Shown here piece by piece: positions 21,790 to 33,627 of a stretch of DNA of 64,000 bases. The DNA lies in contig JACGCM010002890.1 in the NCBI GenBank assembly GCA_014058105.1, positions 2,728,001 through 2,792,000 of the forward strand. The letters run 5' to 3'. The translations under genes and the position numbers were made by a program. The first letter of the stretch is position 1; every line of letters begins with the position of its first letter. The stretch is from Kingdonia uniflora. Taxonomy: Eukaryota; Streptophyta; Magnoliopsida; Ranunculales; Circaeasteraceae. Under the pieces are notes generated by a model. That model was not told where the DNA came from, searched no databases, and worked only from the letters and a program-made list of their open reading frames with translations.

Positions 21790-23020
21790 GATACCACCCC
21801 ATCCATCAAACCCATGGTCTATATCGAACTCGAAAGTCTTGGTCGGGGTAAATTTATAGGAACTTTCCTTAATGAGTCAGAGCGCCTCGAACTTTCTGAG
21901 TTCCTTCGAATGAACATTTCAGGAGATGCCTGGTGTCGACCCCAACCAGGCCTACCATCGCCTCGATCTCATCCCCCATACCTCAGCAGTGAAACAAAAA
22001 AAACGTACACAGGCACCACGACTTCGAGAAGCCGTGAACCTCGAAGTAGACAAGCTCATAGGCGCAGGCTTTATCAGAGAAGTAAAGTACGCAGACTGGA
22101 TATAAAGTATTGTAGCAGTTCTAAAGAAGAATGACATGATCCAAATCTGTGTCGACTTCACAGACCTCAAAAAGCATACACCGAAGGACAGTTTCCCCCT
22201 CCCAACTATCTCAACACTCCTCGATGCCACTGCTGGACATGAATGCCTATCCATGATGGACGTGGCTTCGGGCTACAATCTGGTACCCCTCCTCCCCGAA
22301 GATCAACTTAAAACTTCATTTATAACTGAACGAGGCCTTTACTTTTTTAATGTTATGCCTATCAGCCGTAATAATGCCGAGGCCACCTATCAACGCCTTG
22401 TCACAACCATGTTCAAAACTTTGCTTACCAAATCTGTCGAAGACTATATTGACGATATGTTATGCAAGAGCCTTCAGAAAAACACCCATATCAAAGACCT
22501 CTCAGAAATCATCTCGATACTTCGCATGTATAATATTAAACTCAACCCAGACAAGTTCCAATTTGGCGTGTCATCCAAAAAAAATTTGGGTCACATTATT
22601 GGAAAACGCAGGTTAGAGACTTACCCCACCCACATTCTGGCCCTCATAGGAATGCCTTTGCCCCGAACCAAGAAAGGCGTCCAAAAAGTGCTGGGCAGGA
22701 TAGCAACCCTTAATCATTTCATTTCTAAATCCTCAGATCGATGTGCCTGGCTTTTTTCCCTCTTACGCGATCAAGGCGTCCACAAAGAAAAAAAGAAAAA
22801 CAATCCCGAGATCGACTGGACCCCTGAGTGCGAACAAGCCTTCCATAAACTCAAAACTTATCTTGGCCATCCACCAATTATCAGTATGCCTATCGAAGGA
22901 GAAGCACTCTCTTTGTACCCAGCTACCACAGAAACCTCTCTCAGTTCAGTGCTCATTCGACTTGATTCCAACATCGAGAAGCCTGCATATTTTATTAGCA
23001 AAACCCTAACCCCCGCATAA
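21790..23020 (+). pseudogene. E4 reverse transcriptase (one main frameshift)
   Basis: The first piece at 21814 starts MVYIELESLGRGKF and loses frame at about 21915, in the usual DVxAWxxxEMPG motif. The second piece, 22136-23020 (294 residues), is open through fingers, palm and thumb: ICVDFTDLKKHTPKDSFPLP, MMDVASGYN, YIDDMLCKS near 22447, and SLLRDQGVHKEKKK. This is the best-kept RT in the window. Confidence 0.85.
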
Positions 23021-23049
23021 ACTCGATATTCAAAACTCGAACGTTTACA

Positions 23050-23960
23050 CCTCATACTTGTCTATTCAGCCCCTAAGCTCAAACCATATTTTTAGGCCCA
23101 TCCCATTCGTACTATTACTAGTTATCCCCTTTGAGAGGTACTTTGCAAAAAAGAAAAATCTAGAGGAGTGCAACAGCGGTCCGTATACCTTGGCGAACAC
23201 GACATTATCTTCGAGAAATAAATATCCCAAAAAGGCCAAGCAGTAGTAGACTTTCTAGCTGACTTCCCGGTCGAAGATATCGACTGGGAAGAGCACGAAG
23301 ATAACTTATCAGAAGATCAACCCGAAATAGTAGATCCCTGGGACACTCTTAATGGCTGGCGGCTATTCACAGATTGATCAGCAAGACCTAGTGGCTCAGG
23401 AATTAGTACTGTCTTGGTCACACCCACTAATGACCGCATATAGAAAACTGTCAAACATGCCTATGAATGTTCTAATAACGAAGCAGAGTATGAAGCCTTG
23501 ATCCACGACCTCAACCTCGCACTCGACCTCGGCATTCCCAAACTTGCAATCTTTACTGTTTCCCAACTTGTTCAGAGGCATTACACAGGAGAAAACCGAG
23601 CAAACGGTCGCATGGCTGACTACACTCTTTTTGTGCGACAGTGCATGGACCAGTTCCCTGAAAAATCCACAATTACACATTACCCTAGAGGAGAAAATAG
23701 ACATGCAGATGCCCTCGCCTACATAGTAGCTATGCTCGGACAATTAGAATCTCGGATACTCCATATTGAAGTACTCGAATGCCCAAGTATCGACCAGTGG
23801 AAATTAATACCATCAATACTGGGGGCAAGAGTCACGATCTACACGATTGGCGAACACCACTTCCTCACTACTTTAACAATGCTGCTCTCCCAGATGATAC
23901 CAAAGCCAAACACTCTTTACAAGAAAACTGCCGCAGATATACTATCCATATAAACAAACT
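23050..23960 (+). pseudogene. E4 RNase H (catalytic Asp changed)
   Basis: DFPVEDIDWEEHEDNLSED-like residues precede a GWRLFTD start with a stop next to the first catalytic Asp (near 23375). The open piece at 23498-23953 has MIHDLNLALDLGIPKLAIFT, then VSQLVQRHYTGENR where FTDSQ is FTVSQ, and YPRGENRHADALAYI. The domain is inactive by residue loss and by stops. Confidence 0.8.
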
Positions 23961-25110
23961 ACATCGAAAATCACCAAATGGCGTTCTCCTTCGATGTATA
24001 TCCCAAAATGAAGCCTCCCAAGCTTAGCCAAGCTTCATAAAGGAACCTGCGGTGCTCATACTGCTGGTCATTCTATGGCCCTTCGAGCTATTACCCAAGG
24101 ATTATTTTAGCCCGGTATGAAAAAATAAGCTTCAGACTGCGCAAAACACTGTGACAAATGCCAGCGTCACGCTTATGGCATCCATTGCCCTTCTCAAGAC
24201 CTCCACTTCAGTCAAGTTTCCTGACCATTCAAAAGATGGGCCATCGATCTCATTGGACCCTTCTCAAAAGCCTCATGTAGTAGAGAAAACATTCTCGTCG
24301 CAACCGATTACTTCACAAAATGGGTCGAAGCGGTACCTCTATGCCGAACCAGAGAAGAAGAAATTGTAAAAATTTTATGGGAAAACATCATCACTCGCTA
24401 CGGCTGTCCCCACATGATTCGATGCGACAATGGTCCCCAATTTGTTAGCAGTAAAGTCAGAAACTTCTTCAAAAAAAACAACATCATCCTCTCACCCTCC
24501 ACACCTTACTATCCCTAGGGAAATGGTCAAGTCGAAGCAATTTACAAAACCATCGTCAATGGCCTTAAGAAGAGAGTCTATTCAAAGAAAGGATAATGGG
24601 TTCAAGAGTTATAGCATATCCTCTGGGCCTATCGCATAACCCCAAGAAAATCTATAGGATGTACCCCCTTCTTCCTAACATATGGACCGAAGCTGTATTA
24701 CAAACTAAATTCGACGTACCTACTTGAGATCCTAACCTCCCAGACGAAGATAACGAGTTCAAACTTGCATGTAACATGTTATGGATCGATGAAACCAGAG
24801 ATCGAGCTATCGCCAACCTTAGCCGGTACCATACATCACTTTAAAAATCCTACAACAAAAGAGTTTGACAACAAAGTTTTAACATTGGAGATCTAGTACT
24901 TCGACGTGTCAATCAATCATCGAAACCTCGAAATACTTGCAAGTTAGCCGAATCTTAGGAAGGATCATACGTTGTCTACTATAAAGCAGATAAGGGTTCT
25001 TATTACTTAATGATAGAAGACGAAGAGCCTCTACCAAACCCTTGGAATTCAATGCAGCTGGTCTCCTATAACAGGCCATATTTCCAACCATGTACAACTG
25101 ATGTAATCTA
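23961..25110 (+). pseudogene. E4 integrase (broken)
   Basis: In one shifting frame the order is complete: zinc-binding end HCDKCQRHAYG (about 24140), core Asp in WAIDLIGPFSKAS (about 24240), Asp in IRCDNGPQFVS (about 24420), and Glu in GNGQVEAIYK (about 24525). A C-terminal part with WVQELQHILWAYRITPRKS follows. All three acidic residues are present, but TAG/TGA codons interrupt it. The end near 25110 marks the end of pol. Confidence 0.8.
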
Positions 25111-25174
25111 GAGCATTAAATAAACAAATTTTTCAGCCATTATTTTGTCTCCTATTCCATTTTGAATTTCTTGA

Positions 25175-25860
25175 TTTAACTCAGGTATCATATCAAAATT
25201 CGACCCGGCTGATACTTGAGGGTAACCTCGAGATCTGTCAAGCTCCCAACTTTGAGTAAACTCGAGGGGCAAGAATGGTCATCAGACCGGACCCTCAAGG
25301 ATGCATTGGGGGTGACCAGATATTGCTTCGTTATGGCTTAGGCCTTTGTAGTCCAGTCCTTTTCTCAATTGACCCTAGGTATTATGTCCACCCTCTCCCC
25401 GACTGATACTTAGGGGATGGTCCTGAATTGCTCAAGTCACCAATTTTGGGCACACTCGAGGGGCAAGGATGGTTGAAAGACCGGACCCTCGGGAATGCAT
25501 AAGGGGCGATTAGATATACTTCGTCCGGGCTCTGAAACTGTCAAAGTCTAGTCCTTTTTCTTGGCTTACCCTGGGTATCATGTCCACCCTCGTCCCGACT
25601 GGTACTTGGGGGTGACTTTGAATTGCTCAAGTTTCTAACATTTGAGCCGACTCGAGGGGCAAGGATGGTTGAAAGACCGGACCTTCGGGAATGCGTTGGA
25701 GGCGATCAGATATTGCTTCGCTGTGGCTTAGGCCTTCGAAGTCCACTCAATTTTTAGGTTTCCTCTTTGTATCACGTCCCCTCATCCCGACTGATACTCG
25801 GAGGCGACCTGGAAATTTTTCAAAAAATTTCAACATTGCTGTGGCCTCAACCTTCGATGT
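25175..25860 (+). repeat. E4 post-pol tandem repeats (~195 bp x 3.4)
   Basis: The marker GGTATCATGTCCACCCT or close variants recurs at about 25184, 25376, 25572 and 25767, a spacing of 192-196 bp. Each unit also has CGACTGATACTTRGGGG, ACTCGAGGGGCAAGGATGG, GACCGGACCCTCGGGAATGC and CTTAGGCCTTCGAAGTCC. The same unit occurs in E2, E5 and E9 in matching position. Confidence 0.85.
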
Positions 25861-26377
25861 ACAACAAAACATTCAGTGTTCGATCTATATATCTTCGATA
25901 TCGCTCAGGTTTCGATCCCACTACGGTCATTCAAACAGATCAAATTTCTACTCAAACAGATCCAATTTCTACAAAAGCTGTATACACAGATACTATCTAC
26001 AAATCTATAAAATGCTGAGCACATTCAACATATTGTCCATCAGGGGAACAGTTGCAGTATGATTCATATACCAATTATCAAAAGACCGAAACGAGCAAAA
26101 TTAACAGAATGTGTATTTAAATTCCAATAGTTCATGGTTAGAGGACGATTACAGAATCCATCAGCAAAATAGATATCAAATCTGAAGATCAGAATCAGTA
26201 TGTTCAGACAATACGTATCAATATGTTCAACATCAACTTCAGAAGTTCAACAGATAATAAAAGCATAAACAACCTATAAAGTTGAGAGACCAGCAGAAAA
26301 CAGCAATATCATTCAAAATATTACAACTCAACATTATAATCAGCAGAAGAAGACATATAACTCCAATCCCAAGTACC
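25861..26377. other. AT-rich spacer between post-pol repeats and aORF2 end
   Basis: The sequence has CAAACAGATCAAATTTCTAC repeats (about 25935-25975) like the start of the E9 array, then AT-rich DNA without a convincing gene. It would contain the 3' end of the antisense transcript. Confidence 0.4.
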
Positions 26378-28484
26378 TCATATCGGCGTGGTTACACCTT
26401 CTTTCTCCACAGATCCCCCAGCAGCTTTATTCGAACCTTTGACGACCAAACCATCAACAGTTCTACCAATGGGCACTCCAACAAAAGAAGTATCTGCACC
26501 ACCCCCAGTACTTTCAGCTGCTTCTTCAACAATGTTTGCCTCTCCTCCCTTCAGCTGCAAATCATCCCCTTCAGCAAGTGTGGGAGACACAGGATAAGAT
26601 TCCAATGTCTTGGGGTCATACCACATTGTATTCGCTATCATACTGCCGCTGAAAATTTACCTTCTTTACCTCTTTCTTCCTCTCACACGCCACAAGCTTT
26701 GCAGATCACTCTCACTCCAGCCTCAACCTCTGTAGCTCGAGACTCTCGTCATAAGAGTTGGTAAGCACCCCCAGATCTTGGCTCAACTTCCAGACTTCAG
26801 ACACCAGTAATGCCTCTTTTCCACGAGAAAGATTCAGATTGTCCTTTGCTTAGATCAATTTTTCCTTTACTGCCTTCATTGCCTTGCTGCAAGATTGCAC
26901 CCAAGCATCTCTTTGCTAAAATTTTCAAGAAATCAGTACAACTCGGAACTCAAAGAATTTTAAAGTACCACAACAGAAAGCCATATATAGTTACCTGAAA
27001 CATGTACTTCTTTATCTCCTTCAAAGCCTTGTCTAGGCCATCTTCCCAGAGCTCGACCATCGAAGCCTACTTTACCACAGCCTACTCCTGCTGCTCAACC
27101 TCCGTCATCTCTTCATCGTCCTCCATTGTATCATCCTCCCCCAGCACCTTACGCTTCTTGTGTTGGCCAACCTTCGATTGTTGTACCTTCGAAGCTTCGG
27201 GGACTACCAGGCCTTTCACCTTCTCAGTTCTAGCTGCTACTGCCCTCGGCCTCAACTTCGACCTATCTCCTGCCACTTCTGGCATTGGCACTGGTACTGC
27301 TTACTTTGAGCCCCTCCGCGATCTGGGCCCAAACTGGAAGTTCCCTGGAAACTCCTCCCCTCCAATTTTTGTTGGCCCCTTCGAAACACCTTTACCTCTT
27401 TTTTCTTTGGTAGCTTTGGCGTAGCGGGTACGTCTCGAAGCAGGGAATCCACCTTCTTCCTCCTTTCTCATTTGATTTCGAGACTCTCAAGCACAAAGTT
27501 TACCCAGTCTTCACTAGCCCCGAACAGAGTATCAATATAATTTACTGGATTATCCCAAGACGAACTCTTTGGACCTGCAGATGAAAACAAGAATACCGTT
27601 ATCACTTATTTTCTGATAAACTTCAACAACAACCCTTCGACAGTAAACTTACTTTCGTTATATACCCTATGATGTAATTTATACGGGTCATCTTTATCTG
27701 CATTTTCATAGTTACCCATTATTATCAGTAAATCTTTATTCCACCCTCAGCCTGTCGAGCACCGGTCAAAGAACTAACGTTTCTCTTAGTGACATTGGAT
27801 GTGATAGGTCCCCGGGTTCTTACTAGCCTTCCTCGAGTAAAAGGTGATAATGTCAAACCGCTTAATCAAACTTCGACCCTTACTGGCTAGTTTTATATTC
27901 ATCCCCTCTACAGCCCTCATCATCTCATAAAAATTACCGTTTATTTGCACCGGAGCTACCCCCCAGAAATTCAACACTTCTTTCACCAGTCTTCGAAGAG
28001 GAAGCTCCAGTCCCAATCAAATTTTGCCTCTATAATCCAAAATCCCTTCCCAAGGGTCCGACTTGAAGGTCAACCCTGCCCCCGCAACACACAGATACAC
28101 CCCCAACTTTGAGAGTTCTAATTTGGCGGCAAACCGATCTAATCTAATCCTATCTTTAGCAAAAACAGAACCTTCGACCCTATCCGAATTAGTCAAGTCC
28201 CTACTGTCTTCACTCTGTACCTTATCTCCTGAAGGCCCTAGATTAACCCCCTCCCCCCATACTCTTTCCTCTTCATCACTATCTTCGTTAACTATCGTCC
28301 TTCGACGTCTCGAAACTGGAACGTCCTCAGCCGACAGAACCATAGATAATGGAGCCTCGGTTACAATATCTAACACATCTGTATCACTACTCTAATCCAT
28401 TAGGGCTCGACAAGAAATACTAACTTTAAATTCTTCAAACTCCTCATCTATCAGTTTCTGTCTCGAAGCCTGACGATTACGCAT
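26378..28484 (-). pseudogene. E4 antisense gene aORF2
   Basis: It is read opposite to gag-pol. The chosen ATG at 28484 gives MRNRQASRQKLIDEEFEEFK. A low-complexity acidic/basic lead follows (VSRRRRTIVNEDSDEEE near 28300). The main domain (about 28130-27800) has KLELSKLGVYLCVAGAGL, then LPLRRLVKEVLNFWGVAPVQ and FDIITFYSRKASKNPGTYH. It resembles the Transposase_28-like 'putative gypsy type transposon' domain. Then come NYENADKDDPYKLHHRVYN, YIDTLFGASEDWVNFVLE, a basic stretch, a 79-bp intron and a coiled-coil tail. Several in-frame stops make it a pseudogene. Function unknown. Confidence 0.7.
26916..26994 (-). other. Probable GT-AG intron in E4 aORF2 (79 bp)
   Basis: On the minus strand the exon ends ATGTTTCAG at 26995. 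The intron opens GTAACTATAT, is AT-rich, and ends TTGAAAATTTTAG at 26916. The next exon continues with QRDAWVQSCSKAMKAVKEKL. E5 has a comparable intron just before its coiled-coil tail. Confidence 0.6.
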
Positions 28485-29701
28485 TTTAGCCTACAGAAGA
28501 AGAGGCACGCAATCAGAGTAGAAAATTTGACAATCCTGTGCCTATCGCTCCTATCCCGTCCACCCCCCACCCAGAAATTCATCACAACCTCAATCTCAGA
28601 CATAGTACCCCATCAAAAGCTCCCCAAACCCCAGAATGGGTAAAAATCAAAATCCCACAAGTCTCTTTACCCTTGAAAATAACCCCTAAAGCCCAAACAC
28701 AGACTGCCCTACCCACATTCACAAAAGGAAAAAAAATCAAAGTACAACCAGTAGAGATCATGTACTTTCCAATTGTTAGCAGCACTACCCTTGAATCAGC
28801 AAAACTGAACCAGCAAGTGCAACAAGAACTCCCAAGTGCGAAATGGCATACATCCCCTTCTCTCTACTCTTTGATTCTCCCTCTTATATATCTTTCAAAA
28901 ACCCAAAATTACCTCAATTCCCTAACCACTATCATTACCATGACCCCACTACCTGACTATTTGGCTACAATGAGCTTTGAGCAATATACCCCTAGTACTT
29001 CTCACGTGCGAATAGCACCCTCACTTTTAACTTCTTGCAAAAGCTAAAGCTTCTTAAACCATTTTCTCCCCCACTCGAAGCTAAACAACCAAGTCCAAAC
29101 AGTCACATCATAACCTTTTCCGTCATACTAGATAAACATCATCATTACTTTTTGTACACTGCCCCAAGCACCCGTACCAGTCTGACAGACCAGCCGTCTG
29201 GGCGGCTAGAACGGCTAGTCAAATCCAACATAACCATCGACACAATCCCCGAACTCAAGTACTCGATCATTTTACGCCCCGAACAACTTGTAGCAGATTG
29301 CCTCAAACGAGCTTATCAAATATATCGACCTTCGACATCTAACACATCCTTTAAACCTAAAAGTTTTGACCCTTCGACCGAAGACAGTCATAAACTTCAA
29401 CTATTAAAAAAGCTCACGCTTACAGATAAAGTTTTCATCTTCGACAATGTTTACCTTTCACTTCGACAAAGTCATTTTTATCTTCGAATAACACAAGCAA
29501 TACATTTTGACAACTGTATCATCCCTTCAATTCCTTAAATTACAATGCAGAGTATATTACTATTATCCACAGTTCGATAAAGCAAGTTATCAATAAAAAC
29601 CATTTCCATTCAGCAACTCAAACAATATTACAGGCTTCATACAAAAAAAATGGAGGAAGAAAATAGGAAAGCAACAACAAGAAAGCATATGAAAGAGAAC
29701 T
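28485..29701. other. E4 spacer between the two antisense ORFs
   Basis: No convincing gene is seen. Plus-strand frames here (28538-29047 and 29035-29538) are open but have no recognisable domain and look like chance frames in AC-rich DNA opposite the antisense block. The region may hold introns or the 5' leader of aORF2. Confidence 0.4.
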
Positions 29702-30019
29702 CTATTTGTTGGCGGGTTGCTTCCCTTCAACAATGTCTACTGTATCTTCATCCTCCTAGTCCACTATGTCCTCCGCGAATCCCATGAGAAGAGACAGCCG
29801 ATGGCCGTGAAACGGCCCCATCATTTACACTATTCCTCACCAGTACGTAAAGGGCATGTCATAGAATAGTGCCCTGGGTTCCCCTTCAAAAAGGTCTGGC
29901 ATTTCAGTATCGATATCCTCCTCTATTCCAATCCTCTATTGAAGACCCAACAAGGCCTCCTGGATCTTCTAGGCCCTCACCACCGCTTGATCTCCCTAAA
30001 CCGGTACCTTTTCTACCAT
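29702..30019 (-). pseudogene. E4 antisense ORF1, downstream part
   Basis: A frame from ATG 30019 to TAG 29702 reads about 105 residues, including IEEDIDTEMPDLFEGEPRAL, YDMPFTYW and HGHRLSLLMGFAEDIVD, then DEDTVDIVEGKQPANK at the end. Six or so in-frame stops are present. The acidic, ordered composition suggests former coding sequence on this strand, perhaps a later exon of the gene starting at 30791. No family recognised. Confidence 0.4.
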
Positions 30020-30596
30020 GAGTGATCAGCAAACAAAGCAGTAGATGAAGAGAAAGTTACATGACAGATAAAGAAATTCCCTCTAACCTTTCCCCTTTTA
30101 TAATTACAAACCCACCATAACTTTCCCTCTTCCCTAACCGAATTAATGGCAACCTTCAATTCTCAACCTCGAAAAGTCAACAAACAAACTTTCCAAATTC
30201 CCAGATGTAACTTATTCATCGGTCCCTGCATTCAAACTGCATTCCTGAGGACTCCTAGTCGAGCATACATCCAGCGTCAAGCATACGATCATCATTACCT
30301 TCGAGCATTCATTATACCTCGGGCCTATAAGAGTAATCGTCTACATTCGTCTACATTATCTATCAGACATAGCAATACAAGTATGCAAGAAATATTTTGT
30401 CCACTCCAAACACCGGATCAAAGAAACAAATTACATTTCTACCACCACTTCAAAAGAACCAAAAAAAAATTCCTCCCACATAGAAAAACAAAAGCCTGCC
30501 AAATACAAAACATTTATCACATCAGCCTAAAGCCCATTTCCGAAAGGACCAGCTCCGCTATGTCCAATAGTCTTCAGCCGTAAAATGAAGCCTCAG

Positions 30597-30791
30597 CTAT
30601 TCCCACAGATAGGCAAAAGGTTCACCATTGATGAATTCCTCAGGACCTACCACTACAAGGTCTGCTATGTCCAAGTACAGATCATGCTGCCCAAAAAACT
30701 TCATATGCAGTTCCGCCATCTTTCGCCCTTCTTGACGGTCAGAAGCAAAGCCCATCCTCTTTTGGTAATGCATGTTTAGCATGGTATCCAT
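30597..30791 (-). pseudogene. E4 antisense ORF1, first exon
   Basis: The ATG at 30791 starts MDTMLNMHYQKRMGF, followed by RKMAELHMKFFGQHDLYLDI. The last part resembles EMQMLNLKYFGDNSLENVD at the start of the E5 antisense ORF1. A TATA-like CTATAAGTATGG (minus strand) lies about 80-90 bp upstream, and the 3' LTR about 250 bp upstream. Function unknown. Confidence 0.45.
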
Positions 30792-31030
30792 TCAGATATT
30801 CAAAATATAGAGAAAGAGCAGAAGACTATTGGAAATTGAAGAAGATGTAGTATAACTCCACAATAACCCATACTTATAGCCTTTACCTCATTTATTACCC
30901 TATAAGCACCTATACCTCTTAATTACCCTCTTTTATTGCCTACCTAAAAACCAACAGTCAAAAGCTTAGATTCCAAGACCGAACAGTTTTCTCAGCGAAC
31001 ACCTTTCTACTTGGCTTCGAGACCTTCACT

Positions 31031-31043
31031 GAGTGGGGACGAA
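31031..31043 (+). other. E4 polypurine tract
   Basis: GAGTGGGGACGAA lies directly before the 3' LTR. E9 has GAGAGGGGGCGAA in the same place. It would prime plus-strand DNA synthesis. Confidence 0.8.
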
Positions 31044-31759
31044 TATAGTTGCCTACTCGTAGCCTTCAACAGTTGGTCGAAGCCAACATCACAGCTTACT
31101 CGAATGTATCGAACCCTACTCAATCTCTAATATAGACTCCCCAGAGATCCATCGTAGACGAGGCTTCAATATCAGACAAAGCTTCGAGAATGGAATAACA
31201 TACTACAGCAGAATTCCTTCGACCTTGCTAGCACATGATCGAAGCAAGATAAGACAGGCAATTACCTCATTAGATTACACGGTACATTAATTGGCCCATA
31301 CAGCTACAGTGACAGGTCCAACCACCGCACCGTTTAGATACATCACCAACAAATGTTGCTGTGACAGAACCGACATGACCGGCGCTAATAACTCGCTGGG
31401 ATTTCCTGACAGTAATCATGTAATCCTAATCCATCTTGCCCACTCAGCACCCTATATTTCTATAAATATAGGAGAGGGGAAGCCAAGAAGGGGTTAGAAA
31501 AATCATCTCCAGCCACTTGCATTTTACCGTCGGCCACCCAGATACTCTGTACTCGAACCCTGTTATTTACTCTTCAGTAATACAATCTGTCGTAAAAAAT
31601 CCTCATCAGAGGTTGTAGAGAGTCACATTCGGGCCTCTACGCATGTATTTGTCTATAAGTTAGATCTTGCTTTTGGTCAATTGCTTGTCACCTTTGATTG
31701 AGGATTGATTCTACATTGTAAGAACCAACTTCCCATCCGAGCGAAGTTTGGTCCTTACA
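31044..31759 (+). repeat. E4 3' LTR (716 bp)
   Basis: It begins TATAGTTGCCTACTCGTAG and ends CCTTACA at 31759, followed by AGGGT. Length and order match the 5' LTR, with substitutions throughout (both terminal dinucleotide TGs are mutated differently). TATAAATATA is at 31461-31470. Confidence 0.92.
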
Positions 31760-31764
31760 AGGGT

Positions 31765-33627
31765 TACCATTCACTGAAACTGAGATCATACTACTATTGA
31801 CGATGGTCATATCCACTGACAGAATGTAGGAGCAAATTCAAATGAGTTCAGAGCTGCAAATTGAAAATCCCTTCCCAGAGTATCATAAGCTTGTGAGATA
31901 TCTTGCTTGAGTATAATGTTTCCACCCTTCCTTTTTTTTTTCAATTTATTTACCAACTCAGAGGCCATGCAAATGTTATTATGGAAACTTCTGCCTTGGA
32001 TAAATTTACTTTGGTCTCGCAAAACAATTCTGAAAGCAATAGGAGATAATCTTGTGGCTATAATCTTTGTAATAATCTTGAAGATGAAATTACTTAGACA
32101 TATGGGTCAGTACTGTTTAATAGTCATTGGATTTTTAACCTTTGGAATCAAAATGATCAGGTTAGTGTTGAAATGTTTAGATATCATACCACCAGGGAAG
32201 AAGGATATGATGCCAGAGTAAATGTCAGCTTCAAGAATATTCTAGTATGTTCTGAAAAAAGATCCAGGGAAACCATTTGGTCTGGGTAAACTATCTCCAT
32301 CCAAATCAAACACAGCTTCTTTTATCTCAGCTTGTAACAGACCGTCTGCCAACTAATTGTTTTCCTTGGTTCTTACTTTATGGACCTTGTTGGCAAACAG
32401 CGAGGGGGTATGGAGGACTTCGTAGGCAGTGAATTTCTCTGTATAGCATGCTACTATATGATGTTTAATATCCTCTTGGTCCGTAATAATCGAACCCCCT
32501 GTAGTGGTAAGTTCAGTAATAAATGCTTTTTCTGCTCTAATCTGTGTTGAAGAGTGAAAGAACTTTGTATTTTTCTCAACTTCATGAAGCCATTTAATGC
32601 GGGAACGTTGTCTCCATATAATCTCCTCCATTTTTTCAATGTCTGCAAGAAATGTTGCTTTCCCAAACATTTGATGCTCAATATCATCATTTGTGTGGTC
32701 TTGTTTAACTCCATTTGCAGATGTAAAAGTTCTCTTTCCAAGTCATTTTTTGTAATCTGGGGAGCGGTAACCGTAAGCTTCCATTCTTTAATATCTACAT
32801 TGAGTCTTCAAAGTTTAAGCATCTCTGTAAATAGCGGGTTAGCCGACATAGGTTTGTACCAGCTACGCTCCACAACTCTATAAAATTTAGGATATCTACT
32901 CCATGCCAGCATGTATCAAAATGGAATATTGTGAGGTTTGGATATGTGGAAGCATTTTCCCAACATAAGAGAATGATCGGATTTAGTTTTTGGGAAAACT
33001 TTGATTTTCTAGCCAGGAAACGATTCGAGCCACTACTTATTTTAAAGACATCAGTCGAGGTAACTGAAGATTCTGTTATATCCTTTTAGGACAATGCACC
33101 ACGTGAAGTTCATATCTGAAGTACTACTTTCTATCAAGTTGGCACTATCGAGAAAATTTGCAAAATTTGATATGGCACTCACCAAAGGAGGTCTTCTACC
33201 TTTTCTTTCAGAGAGTCAGAGAATTACATTGTAATCCCCTATACAAATCCAAGGTTTGGCATTGTTCAACGAGAATCTAGTCAGCTGTAACCACAACTCC
33301 AGTCTATTTATTCGTAAGCAGTTTGCAAGTATAAAAGAAAAAGCAGCAGTGCATATATTCGACCATGATAAACTATTTATCCACCTGAATCACCAGTAGT
33401 TCTTGAGAATTCTCCACCCATAGTATCCATATATTGCCCTTCATATCCATGGATTTTTTAGAAATAATCCTTGAGCTAATTCCGGTAATGTAAGATCCAT
33501 TGATGAAAATCTTTGGTTCAACAAATCCCATTATCTGGGGTTTAACTTTTCCAATTATCTTCTTCAAAGAAGAAATATTTTTGGAGTTTTCTAATCCACG
33601 TACATTCCAAAAGATGAATTTCATCAA
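31765..33627 (-). pseudogene. LINE ORF2 N-terminal part: endonuclease and RT start
   Basis: The start at 33627 reads MMKFIFWNVRGLENSKN, the apurinic/apyrimidinic-type endonuclease opening, with Glu in MGFVEPKI. Broken frames continue through 32750. Pieces at 32741-32353 carry IIWRQRSRIKWLHEVEKNTK, and 32022-31807 carries SKFIQGRSFHNNI then ILKQDISQAYDTL with the first RT catalytic Asp. The start overlaps the ORF1 stop in TTGATGA, as is usual in plant L1 elements. Frameshifts and stops are frequent, and E4 follows at 31759. Confidence 0.82.

Larger units (their letters stand above)
18661..31759 (+). mobile_element. E4: structurally complete 13.1-kb Ty3/gypsy element
   Basis: It has both LTRs (717 and 716 bp), primer site, gag, protease, RT, RNase H, integrase, post-pol repeats, an antisense gene block and a polypurine tract. 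It is the reference copy for the family in this window. It lies inside the LINE with a near-perfect 5-bp duplication. The order and the long antisense region fit the Tat lineage. The LTRs show many differences to the eye, and every coding region has stops or shifts, so it is not autonomous now. Confidence 0.93.

Noticed and set aside
28538..29538. Long plus-strand frames (169 and 167 codons) in E4
   Set aside because: They lie opposite the antisense block, show AC-rich low-complexity composition, no known domain and no counterpart in E2 or E5.
30146..30583. 145-codon plus-strand frame in E4
   Set aside because: No domain, His/Tyr/Gln-rich chance composition, and it lies opposite the region between antisense exons.
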